A stretch of 43,029 nucleotides of DNA, taken from assembly GCA_003211535.1 (NCBI GenBank), contig QCSJ01000008.1, positions 1 to 43,029 on the forward strand, read 5' to 3'. The notes beneath the pieces are model-generated. The model saw only the letters and a program-made list of their open reading frames with translations, did not search any database and was not told the origin of the DNA. Source of the DNA: Synechococcus sp. AG-670-A05 (GTDB lineage Bacteria > Cyanobacteriota > Cyanobacteriia > PCC-6307 > Cyanobiaceae). Positions 34,893 through 43,029 of this stretch are shown here, piece after piece. The stretch's first letter is position 1, and each line of letters starts with the position of its first letter. Both the position numbers and the translations under genes were made by a program.

Positions 34893-36290
34893 ATGCCTGA
34901 GACCAACGGCGGAGACCTTTATGAACCAAGCTCTTGGCCTGGTCTGCGCCTGGAGCTGGAGGCCATCGATCTGGATCGGGATGGCAACGGCCTTGCCCGT
35001 TGGCAGGGGAGGGTGGTTGTGGTGCCGGGACTGCTTCCCGGGGAGCGGGCCAGTGTGCAGCTTCAACAACGGCAGAAATCACGATGGTTGAGTCGGATCA
35101 GTGAGCGTCTCAACAACTCATCGGAACGGCGACGCCCCCCTTGCATCCTTGCTGACGATTGCGGAGGCTGCACACTGCAGCACCTGAATGAATCAGCACA
35201 GCGTGATTGGAAGCAGGATCAACTCCATCAGACGATGCTGCGGATTGGGGGAATCGACCATCCCCAGGCTGCTGCCCTGACGGATCAGCGCGGACTCGGC
35301 TACCGCAACCGCGGGCTCATCCCTCTCCGTCGAGGTGAGGAAGGCCGCCTGCGCATGGGCTACTTCCGGCGGGGGACCCATCGCATCGTCAACCTCAGCC
35401 GCTGTCCCGTCCTGGATCCACGGCTGGATGCTCTGGTCGAACCACTCAAGCGGGATCTGGATGACAGTGGCCTCAGCGCTGACCACGACCTCAGCCAATC
35501 CCAGGGACTCCGGCACCTGGGACTGCGCATCGGACACCACACCGGTGAGGTCTTGATCAGTCTCGTCAGCAGCCACTCTCTATCAGGTTTGAAGTATTTG
35601 GCCCAGCAATGGGTCGAACGCTGGGAACCGGTCAAGGGCGTCACCCTCAATCTTCAGCCACGCCGCACCAACCGGATCCTCGGGCCGACCACCAACCTTC
35701 TGGCAGGGGATCCGTTTATTCGTGAGCAGTTCTGTGGGCTTGAGCTTCAACTCAGCACCACGACATTTTTCCAAATCAACACGCCCCAGGCCGAAGCCAT
35801 CGTGGCGTGCATCGTGAGCTGGTTAAGCCAGGCGAAGCAGAACGGGCCGATCGTTGATGCCTACTGCGGTATCGGCACTATCAGCCTGCCTCTGGCGGCC
35901 CAGGGGCATCAGGTTGTTGGTCTTGAGATAAATCCCGACTCGGTCGAACAGGCTTGCAGCAACGCTGAAGCCAATGGCCTTGCCGCGCTCAGCCAATTCC
36001 AGGCGGGAGATGTGGGCAGCCTGCTGAAGGAATCACTGCCAGGTTGTTCTGCGCTGGTGGTCGATCCGCCACGGCGAGGACTTGAGTCCGGGGTGATTGA
36101 GGTAATTCTGAGCGACCCGCCTCCACTGCTGGCCTACCTCAGTTGCGACATGGCTACCCAAGCCAGAGATCTGAAACTGTTACTCCAGCCTGAGGGGCCT
36201 TACCTGTTGGATCAGCTGCAACCTGTGGATTTCTTCCCGCAGACCACCCATCTGGAAAATTTGTCCCTGCTGCGGAACATCAGCTCCTGA
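34893..36290 (+). CDS. rlmD: 23S rRNA (uracil-C5)-methyltransferase, RlmD/TrmA family
   Basis: Methylates a uracil in rRNA using S-adenosylmethionine. Domains: TRAM RNA-binding (about 15-70, LEAIDLDRDGNGLARWQGRV), iron-sulfur cysteines C84, C90, C93 (PCILADDCGGC) and C171 (RCPVLDP), the SAM-binding core (VDAYCGIGTISLPLA; VVDPPRRGL) and the catalytic cysteine C418 in LAYLSCDMATQARD. 465 residues is normal. The exact rRNA position cannot be read from sequence; RlmD, RlmCD and TrmA are alike. The gene overlaps pheT at the 3' end by 11 bases. Confidence 0.9.
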   Translation: MPETNGGDLYEPSSWPGLRLELEAIDLDRDGNGLARWQGRVVVVPGLLPGERASVQLQQRQKSRWLSRISERLNNSSERRRPPCILADDCGGCTLQHLNESAQRDWKQDQLHQTMLRIGGIDHPQAAALTDQRGLGYRNRGLIPLRRGEEGRLRMGYFRRGTHRIVNLSRCPVLDPRLDALVEPLKRDLDDSGLSADHDLSQSQGLRHLGLRIGHHTGEVLISLVSSHSLSGLKYLAQQWVERWEPVKGVTLNLQPRRTNRILGPTTNLLAGDPFIREQFCGLELQLSTTTFFQINTPQAEAIVACIVSWLSQAKQNGPIVDAYCGIGTISLPLAAQGHQVVGLEINPDSVEQACSNAEANGLAALSQFQAGDVGSLLKESLPGCSALVVDPPRRGLESGVIEVILSDPPPLLAYLSCDMATQARDLKLLLQPEGPYLLDQLQPVDFFPQTTHLENLSLLRNISS

Positions 36291-38724
36291 GTTCGGCCCT
36301 GTGCTGCTTTTCAAGGGCTTGTCGAATCTTGTCGTGAACCGTCTGCACTTGGTCGTCGGTGAGTGTCTCCGACTTGTGCCGGTAACGCAGCCGGAATGCC
36401 TGACTCGCCTTGTTCTCTCCGAGCTGCTCCCCTTCAAACCGATCAATCAGCGTCACGATCTCCAAAAGCGGTTTGCCCGCCTTTCGGATCGATTGCATCA
36501 ACTCAGATGCGGCCACGTCGCGGTTCACGACCATCGCCAGATCCCGTTCACTCGCCGGCACAGTTGGGAAGGCTTTGAAAGTCGGAATCCAACGGTTGGT
36601 TCGCGTTGCCGCATCCACCAATCGGGTCAGATCAAGCTCAAACAAATAGGTGGCCTCCGGTAAGACGCGCGATTCCGCCAATTCCGGGTGGAGCTGTCCA
36701 AAGCAGCCGAGAGGACGACCCTCCAGCACAAGAGTTGCGGCGCGACCAGGGTGCAGACGCGGATCGTCACTGAGCCGGCGGTCCGTGACGTCCAGCTTCA
36801 GGGCCTGCATCACCTCGGTCAGTCGTCCGCGAGCGTTGAAGTAATCAGGAGGTGCGGGTTTGCCGCTGGTGGTCCAACGCTCAAGCCGTTGCTCACCGCA
36901 GATCACACCGGAGAGCAGGCGCGATTCCTGCACATCGTCAGCAATACCGGCGTAGGTGGTGCCCAGTTCGAAGATCCAGCATCCCGGCTGGGATGCCTTG
37001 AGATTGCGTGCACAAACATCGAGATGCTCTTCCCACAGGTTGGTTCGCAGATGACTGGTTTCCGCCAGCAACGGATTGCTGATGGCGATGCGTGGCTCGG
37101 AGTCGCTGGCTCCCACCAGGGAAAGGGTGGTGATTTCCTGCAGGCCAGCTCCGCAGAACAGTGTTCTGAGCCGTCGTTCCGCCTGCTGCGCTGGGGTCAG
37201 TGCCCCAGGGGACAAGGGATCCGGCAGATTGGCCCCGAAGCGATCAAAACCGACGAGGCGTGCCACTTCTTCAATGAGGTCGATTTCCCTGGCCAGGTCG
37301 AGACGCCGGGACGGTGGAGCGATGACATTCCAGCCCTCATCACAGACCTCGAGCTCACAACCGAGGGCAGTCAGGCATTGCTCAATCACCTCATCGGGAA
37401 GATCGGAACTGCCCGCATCGCCCTCCAGGGGGCCGAGCAGCTGATGCAATGCATCCTGACGCAACAACACCACATCGGCGTCGCCTGAGGTCTCACCACA
37501 GACCCAGAGACCCATGGCTTCACACGGGAACAGCTGCTTCAGCAGTTCCAGCGCTCGGATTGAGCAGGCCAGGGTCATCTCCCTGGGAAGGCCCTTCTCG
37601 AACCGAGCACTGGCATCGGTCCGTAGGCCGACGGAACGGGCTGTCGTGCGAACGGAGGCAGGGCTGAACATGGCGGATTCCAGCCAGATGCGTCCCGTCG
37701 AGGCGGTGACTCCAGAGGCCTTGCTGCCCATCACGCCAGCCAGAGCGATCGGCAGGTCATGACAGGTCACCACCTGGGCTCGAGGGTCGAGGCTGTATTC
37801 CCGCTCATCCAGGCCGACGAAGGCTTCTCCCTCACGGGCCTGCCGCAAACCGAAACTGGAAGCAGTCACGTTCTTGCCGGTGAGCTGTTCAAGCGCATCG
37901 GCATCAAAGGCGTGCAAGGGCTGACCCTGCTCCAACATCACCACATTGGTGATGTCCACCACAGCGTTTACGCGGTTGACGCCAGCCCGTTCGAGACGCT
38001 GCTGAACCCAGGCCGGAGAGACCAACGAGCCGTTAACGCCCTCGATCAGAGTGATGCCATACAACCCACCGGCCTGCATCGCTTCTGCGCTTTCGGCCGT
38101 CGTCTGCAACGGCTCGTGAACAGGGTTGAGGGTTAGATCCGGGAGTGTCAGTTCAGCGCCCGTCAGGGCCGCCACTTCCCGGGCGATGCCGACCATCGAC
38201 AGACCGTCCGGACGGTTGGCGGTGATTGCCAGCTCCAGAATGGTGTCATCAAGACCGAGCAAGGGTGCGACCGGCTCACCCAGTGCCGGTAGGCCTGCGG
38301 TCAGCGCGTTGAGCTCTGCGATGCCATCGGACTCTGACGCCAGCCCCAGTTCCGACAGGGAGCAGATCATTCCATTGCTGCTGACCCCCCTCAATTCCCC
38401 CGCCTTGATGGTGAGATTCACGGCAGGCAGCACCGCTCCCACCATGGCGACAGGCACATACAATCCAGATTTGACATTCTTGGCGCCGCAGACGATCTGA
38501 ACCGGCTCCCCGGCACCGACATCCACCTGACAGACGCTGAGTTTGTCGGCATTGGGATGCTTCTCGCGCTCCTTCACCAACCCCAACACCACGCCCTTGG
38601 CCCGGGCGCTCAGATCGTCGATCTCCTCTTCCTCAAATCCGGCCATCGAAAGACGGTGAGCCAATTCGTCGACGGATCCCGTTAGCTGAACCAGTTGCTT
38701 GAGCCAAGAGAGTGAGACCCGCAT
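36280..38724 (-). CDS. pheT: phenylalanyl-tRNA synthetase beta subunit
   Basis: Beta subunit of the alpha2-beta2 enzyme that charges tRNA-Phe. Its 814 residues start MRVSLSWLKQLVQLTGSVDE. An EMAP-like tRNA-binding domain follows (about 40-150, KLSVCQVDVGAGEPVQIVCG), then B3/B4 editing parts, the B5 domain and a C-terminal FDX-ACB anticodon-binding domain (about 720-810, AFPTVPASERDLAMVV; RLRYRHKSETLTDDQV). Length is normal. The alpha-subunit gene pheS is not in the window. It is divergent from rpmG with 114 bases between starts. Confidence 0.97.
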   Translation of the reverse strand: MRVSLSWLKQLVQLTGSVDELAHRLSMAGFEEEEIDDLSARAKGVVLGLVKEREKHPNADKLSVCQVDVGAGEPVQIVCGAKNVKSGLYVPVAMVGAVLPAVNLTIKAGELRGVSSNGMICSLSELGLASESDGIAELNALTAGLPALGEPVAPLLGLDDTILELAITANRPDGLSMVGIAREVAALTGAELTLPDLTLNPVHEPLQTTAESAEAMQAGGLYGITLIEGVNGSLVSPAWVQQRLERAGVNRVNAVVDITNVVMLEQGQPLHAFDADALEQLTGKNVTASSFGLRQAREGEAFVGLDEREYSLDPRAQVVTCHDLPIALAGVMGSKASGVTASTGRIWLESAMFSPASVRTTARSVGLRTDASARFEKGLPREMTLACSIRALELLKQLFPCEAMGLWVCGETSGDADVVLLRQDALHQLLGPLEGDAGSSDLPDEVIEQCLTALGCELEVCDEGWNVIAPPSRRLDLAREIDLIEEVARLVGFDRFGANLPDPLSPGALTPAQQAERRLRTLFCGAGLQEITTLSLVGASDSEPRIAISNPLLAETSHLRTNLWEEHLDVCARNLKASQPGCWIFELGTTYAGIADDVQESRLLSGVICGEQRLERWTTSGKPAPPDYFNARGRLTEVMQALKLDVTDRRLSDDPRLHPGRAATLVLEGRPLGCFGQLHPELAESRVLPEATYLFELDLTRLVDAATRTNRWIPTFKAFPTVPASERDLAMVVNRDVAASELMQSIRKAGKPLLEIVTLIDRFEGEQLGENKASQAFRLRYRHKSETLTDDQVQTVHDKIRQALEKQHRAELRS

Positions 38725-38838
38725 GAAGCCAGCGTGGACGGCAAGTGATCTTAGGAAGTGCGGATCAACCAGCTCCGGTTCATCACCAGGTAAAGTCTAT
38801 GTTTGTCAATCGCCTCGCACCTGCGGCGCTACGTCCTT

Positions 38839-39039
38839 ATGGCCAAGAACAAGGGCGTCCGGATCGTTGTCACTCTTGAGTGCACCGAATGCCGGTCCGT
38901 TCCCGCTTCCGAAAAGCGATCCCCCGGCGTGTCTCGCTACACGACGGAAAAGAATCGCCGGAACACTTCCGAAAGGCTTGAGCTGATGAAGTTCTGCCCT
39001 CAGCTCAACAAGATGACTCTCCATAAGGAGATCAAGTGA
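38839..39039 (+). CDS. rpmG: 50S ribosomal protein L33
   Basis: 66 residues: [20 protein letters not shown], then [20 protein letters not shown] and [14 protein letters not shown] 38839 was chosen over an upstream in-frame start. The first CxxC pair (CTEC) is kept, but the second zinc pair is reduced to a single Cys (FCPQLNK), a form I believe is common in picocyanobacteria. rpsR follows after 38 bases. Confidence 0.94.
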   Translation: MAKNKGVRIVVTLECTECRSVPASEKRSPGVSRYTTEKNRRNTSERLELMKFCPQLNKMTLHKEIK

Positions 39040-39077
39040 GCATTTTGCTCATCCAGCTTTTCAACGGTTCCTGATTC

Positions 39078-39299
39078 ATGTCCAGCTCCTTCTTCAAGAA
39101 GCGTCTCTCGCCGATCAAGCCTGGTGATCCCATCGATTACAAGGATGTGGATCTTCTCAAGAAGTTCATCACCGAACGCGGCAAGATCCTTCCTCGTCGC
39201 CTCACCGGCCTCACCGCCAAACAGCAGCGTGATCTCACCAATGCTGTGAAGCGTGCACGCATCGTTGCTCTCCTGCCCTTCGTGAACCCCGAGGGCTGA
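39078..39299 (+). CDS. rpsR: 30S ribosomal protein S18
   Basis: 73 residues with the S18 core [20 protein letters not shown] then [20 protein letters not shown] and [15 protein letters not shown] 39078. Located between rpmG and the RNase gene, the usual order rpmG-rpsR. Confidence 0.97.
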
Positions 39300-39310
39300 T
39301 AGCTTCAGCC

Positions 39311-41344
39311 TTGGCACACGATTTCCAGTCAGACGAAATCGTCTGCGTTCTGATCAAGGGACAGCCCCTCATCGGCCGTCTTGTGTCCTTCAAGGGCAAC
39401 AAGGCAATCTTGACGTTTGGTGGTCACCGTCGAGATCAAGAGGTTCCACTCAGGGACCTCGTTCCCTGCGGTCACCTCAGCGACTCCAGACATCGGTCCG
39501 CACTGCCCACTCCGGAGCAAGTTCAAACCATCTTCCTGTCATCTCGCGTCTGTGCTGAAGCCTGGTGGCTCCTGGCGGGTGATGCCACGGATGAGGTCCT
39601 CCCCACCCTTTCCCTGACCGATCTGACGGAACTGCTGGTGGGACTCCCTGATCTCACCGCGCTGGCGGCCGTCTGGAGCTGGGTGAACGGTCCTCAGACC
39701 TGGTTCCGTCTGCGACGCGATCGCACCCTGCAGGCACGCCCCTTGCAGGAGATTCGCCAGCAACGGCTGCAACAACGTCGGGAACGTCTGCAGCAGGAGC
39801 GTGACAATCACCAGCTGGCCTTGCTGAATTCACCTGTCACGCTGACGGAACAACGGCGAGGGTTGCTGGATCCCGCCTGGTCCAACCGCCTTGATCAGCT
39901 GCTGGAGCTCCATCACGATCCAGTGGTGAACCTTGGCGAGGAGCCTGCCCTTGGTTTGTTGCGATTGCTGGGGCTGCCCCCTGATCGAAGAGCGCTGAAA
40001 AACTGGTTGGTGGCAAGGGATCTGCTGGATCCTCATCAACCCAGCTCCCTGCGCGGCAGTGCCTGGTCCGGTCCGTTTGCTGAAGGCGGTCCTGAGACCG
40101 TCGAACTACTGCTGGCCCGTGCCGGCGACATCTGTGCCGGCGATGACACCCGCGTGGATCTCACCGCACAGCGGGTTTACACCCTCGATGACGCCGCCAC
40201 CCGAGAAATCGACGATGGGCTGGCCCTGGAACCAGGAGAGGGAGGCCCCTGGGTCTGGGTTCACATCGCTGATCCGGCACGGTTGATCGAGCCGGACAGC
40301 CCCCTTGACCTTGAGGCCCGTCGACGGGCCACCAGCCTGTATCTGGCGGATGGTGTGCTGCCGATGCTGCCGCTGGAATTGGCTACGGACGTCCTCAGCC
40401 TCCGCGCAGGTCAGCGCTGCCCCGCCCTGAGTGTCGGGGTTCTGCTTGATGACAATGGCGCGGTCGTGGACAGCCGCTGTCAACGCTCATGGGTGCAACC
40501 CCGATACCGGCTCACCTATGAGGACGGCGATGAGCTGATCGAACTGGCACCACCTGGCGATGAGGATCTCGCCCAGTTGTCCTTACTCCTCAAGCGGCGC
40601 TTCCATTGGCGACAGCGCAGGGGGGCGATCAATTTCGATCGTCAGGAAGGACGGTTCCGCCGTGGTGGCAAAGGTCCCGAGCTTCAGGTGGTTGACCCTT
40701 CACCGGCGCGGGTGATGGTCAGCGAGGCGATGTTGCTGATGGGGGCCGTCGTCGCGGAGATCGGGCGTCGGGAGGGGTTGGCTCTTCCCTATCGCAGTCA
40801 GCCGCCGGCGGAGCTCCCGACTGAGCAGGAGTTGGCGGAGATCCCAGAGGGGCCTGCCCGTGATGCGGCGGTTAAACGCTGTCTCAGCCGAGGTCTGCAG
40901 GGCACCAAACCCATGCCCCACTTCAGTCTCGGACTGGATGCCTACGTGCAGGCCACCTCACCCATCCGGCGCTACTCCGACCTGCTGGCCCACCGCCAGT
41001 TGATTGCCTGGATGGAGCAGCAACCGGTGTTGGAGGAGCCCCAGCTGCGGGAGCTTCTTGATGAATTGGAAGATCCCCTGCGGCAGTCGATCCAGATCGG
41101 TCGAGAGGACCAGCGCCACTGGCAACAGGTGTGGCTGGAGAAGCATCGCGAGCAACAGTGGTCTGTTCAGTTTCTGCGCTGGCTACGGCCTCAGGACCGA
41201 CTTGCACTGGCGCACGTGCCGGATTTGGCGATGGACCTGGTGGGGCATGCCGATGGTGCGGAGCCATCGCCGGGTCAGCTGCTGACGATGGCGGTCGTTC
41301 ATGTCAATCCTGACGAGGGCGAGCTGAAGCTGCGTTTTCAGTGA
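39311..41344 (+). CDS. RNase II/RNase R-family exoribonuclease
   Basis: A 3'-to-5' exoribonuclease (RNB domain) that degrades RNA, 677 residues from TTG 39311, 11 bases after rpsR. Catalytic Asp residues lie in ATREIDDGLALEPGEGGPWV and the following region with VHIADPARLI; the C-terminal RNB part has QATSPIRRYSDLLAHRQL. The cold-shock/S1 RNA-binding ends typical of RNase R are not obvious, so it resembles the cyanobacterial short RNase II/R proteins. Its last 7 bases overlap the FAD oxidoreductase gene on the other strand. Confidence 0.9.
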   Translation: MAHDFQSDEIVCVLIKGQPLIGRLVSFKGNKAILTFGGHRRDQEVPLRDLVPCGHLSDSRHRSALPTPEQVQTIFLSSRVCAEAWWLLAGDATDEVLPTLSLTDLTELLVGLPDLTALAAVWSWVNGPQTWFRLRRDRTLQARPLQEIRQQRLQQRRERLQQERDNHQLALLNSPVTLTEQRRGLLDPAWSNRLDQLLELHHDPVVNLGEEPALGLLRLLGLPPDRRALKNWLVARDLLDPHQPSSLRGSAWSGPFAEGGPETVELLLARAGDICAGDDTRVDLTAQRVYTLDDAATREIDDGLALEPGEGGPWVWVHIADPARLIEPDSPLDLEARRRATSLYLADGVLPMLPLELATDVLSLRAGQRCPALSVGVLLDDNGAVVDSRCQRSWVQPRYRLTYEDGDELIELAPPGDEDLAQLSLLLKRRFHWRQRRGAINFDRQEGRFRRGGKGPELQVVDPSPARVMVSEAMLLMGAVVAEIGRREGLALPYRSQPPAELPTEQELAEIPEGPARDAAVKRCLSRGLQGTKPMPHFSLGLDAYVQATSPIRRYSDLLAHRQLIAWMEQQPVLEEPQLRELLDELEDPLRQSIQIGREDQRHWQQVWLEKHREQQWSVQFLRWLRPQDRLALAHVPDLAMDLVGHADGAEPSPGQLLTMAVVHVNPDEGELKLRFQ

Positions 41345-43029
41345 CTCATCAACTGGCTGACACGCCACCAGGGCCCCCAGGGGTTATGAACGGCGACCAG
41401 ATCCATGTGGGTTCCATCCGCTGCGCCTGACAGAACCCGTTCAACCGCCGGCTCCAGGGTGATCAGCTGACGCCGGATGGATCCTGATTCCAACCAGTAA
41501 CGCAAACCATCAGAATCCCGGCGAAATCGTCCCTGGATCTGCTGACCATGGCGTTCAGCAGGAGCCTCAGCGGCATCCGGGAGCGACAGATCCGAAGCCT
41601 GTCCCGGTGTCAGGGATCCGTCCTCCAACAAGGCCTCGGGCATCCTCACTGCACGGTGCTGGGCCTCGCGCCAGTGCGGATGCCAGCAGGGCCAGTCCCA
41701 GATGGGCATCACGGCAGCGGGTGCCTGGGGGTCATTAATCAACTGCTGCTGAAGGGAATCCACGGGCAGATCACGTGGCTCAAGGTTGCAGCGCACGGCC
41801 AGGGCGGCAGCCAATCCGACGGCCTGGCCGATATTGAGAATCAGCGGTTGCAGCCGGGTCGCCCCATTGGCCATGTGGCTGACGCTGAAGCACTTCTCGG
41901 CAGCGAGCAGATTGGAGACATCGGCACTGACCAGCGCTTCGAAGGGAATGCAGAACGGTGTGCCGGTCCAACGCCCCCCCCCAACGGCAGCTCTTCGCTG
42001 CGAGCGGCCAGTCATCACCGGGGTAGTGGTGGTCATTGGCATAGGTCCCCACAGCGATGCTTGTGGGGTGCAGGTGGCTGCGTCTCGCCTGTTGTGTCAC
42101 GGGAAGCAGATCCCGTTCAGAAACCACCGCGTCACCGACCATTCGACGCCCTTCCCGCCAATAAGGCATCAGAGCGAGGTGAGCTCGGGCTGAGGGGAAG
42201 GCATCACCACGGGTCAGCCAACCATCGCTGCAGCCGGAGAGCTGGTGTAGGAATTGCAGGCTGTGCTGCTGCATCTCCTGATCCAGTGCATCGCGTTTTG
42301 AGGAGTGAGACGAGATCGAACGACGCAGTCCGTCATGCCAGTCGTTGCCGCCCAAAGGCCAGTTCAGCATCACCAACCCTCCTGGCAGACGGCCGTAGGT
42401 GAGTGTTCGCTCCAGACCGACAGCGTCCAAGGCTTTGTCAAAGGGCGCGGCTGGTGCCGGCCGTTCACAGAAGTTCGGGATCGCGCCCCTGAGCTGTCCC
42501 ATGACCACCCAGGTGGGGGACTGCACGGGTTGCCGAATAAAAAAAGGGTCCTCTGCCAGCGCATCAGCCGATGGAGCACTGGGTTCATTCCAGGTTTCTC
42601 GGGGCTCCCAGCCCCAGCGGAACGGCGCTCCAGCCAGTGCGATCAGGTCACCCAGATCACTGCCATCGATCCAGATCCGACTGTCCACCCGCTGGCGTTC
42701 CCCGTTGCAGTCCAGCTCCAGAGCCTGAATGCGATCACCTCGACGATCAACCGTCTCCAGACGACAACTCGACCACCAGTGGAGCAACGGCTCGGCTTTG
42801 ACCCAGCTCTGCAGCAAACGCTCGGCCTGCTCGGGACGAAATCCGAAGCAGCTGACCCAGTTCTGATCAAGTCCTTCGGGAACGGTTGTCGCCAGGGTTC
42901 GGATGAACTGACCCCAGAGCCCCGTTTGCCAGCAGCTCAGTTCATGCCCATCGGGAGCGCTGACTCCTGCGGCACTGAGCATGCCCCCAAGCCACGGCCC
43001 TGGGGTTAACAGCAAAGTCTGAGCGCCTG
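41338..43029 (-). CDS. FAD-dependent oxidoreductase, partial and frameshifted at G9
   Basis: The gene runs in from beyond the window end (frame open to 43027; first residues seen AQTLLLTPGPWLGGMLSAAG), so its start and FAD-binding GxGxxG are outside. One frame covers 43027 to about 41983 (ending VGTYANDHHYPGDDW); a second covers about 41973 to 41338 (WTGTPFCIPFEALVSADVSN then LLAAEKCFSVSHMANGATRL). The change falls in a run of nine C on the plus strand (41974-41982). One base fewer would restore the frame and join CRWGG to RWTGT. The C-terminal VSADVSNLLAA and GATRLQPLILNIGQAVGLAA parts match FAD-dependent oxidoreductases of the FAD_oxidored type. It could be a real pseudogene, a slippage-switched gene or a sequencing error in the homopolymer. 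Substrate unknown. Confidence 0.78.

Overview
The window looks like chromosome from a marine picocyanobacterium, most likely Synechococcus. The basis is an allophycocyanin-B subunit gene (apcD), a HemJ-type protoporphyrinogen oxidase, several protein families known mainly from cyanobacteria (DUF1995, DUF4330, DUF3370, DUF4090), a solitary CobN and very dense gene packing. No species can be named from sequence alone.

Layout. Bases 1 to about 6,600 are an accessory, visibly more AT-rich and mostly broken region. They hold a shattered tyrosine recombinase, a decayed phage-like gene next to it, a fossil of a VKOR-type thioredoxin domain, one intact gene of unknown function (4110-4610), three very small putative membrane-protein genes (4883-5395), a 15-C homopolymer and several hairpins. 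This fits the remains of an integrated mobile element. From 6,627 on the sequence becomes GC-richer, tightly packed core genome. The first run is dapF, a cysteine desulfurase, a DUF1995 gene, a DUF4330 gene and dacB on the plus strand, facing coaD and a coiled-coil gene on the minus strand. Next comes a plus-strand run: flavin reductase, uvrC, a small secreted protein, a photolyase-related protein, hemJ, a PHP phosphoesterase and an unknown gene. cobN follows on the minus strand, then ilvE, metH and a DUF4090 gene on plus.

From 27,700 to 34,900 gene orientation alternates: small unknown genes, DUF2237, a short-chain dehydrogenase, an Ap4A-phosphorylase-like gene, a fossil alternative sigma factor, DUF3370, a ribbon-helix-helix/J-domain fusion and apcD. 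The last part holds an RlmD-like methyltransferase, pheT, rpmG, rpsR, an RNase II/R gene and a frameshifted FAD oxidoreductase that runs off the window end.

How the genes relate. dapF and dacB serve lysine/peptidoglycan metabolism. UvrC and the photolyase-like protein serve DNA repair or light sensing, with heme synthesis (HemJ) alongside. CobN makes the cobalamin that MetH uses, with ilvE between them. rpmG, rpsR, pheT, rlmD and the RNase form a translation/RNA group. I found no convincing tRNA, rRNA, CRISPR array or intact insertion sequence.

I see no complete new defence or metabolic system. The best leads are the broken integrative element with its tiny membrane ORFs, the sigma-factor fossil, the photolyase relative lacking its iron-sulfur ligands, the Cys-rich tail on DapF, and a hairpin-rich 595-base gap between the ends of two convergent genes.
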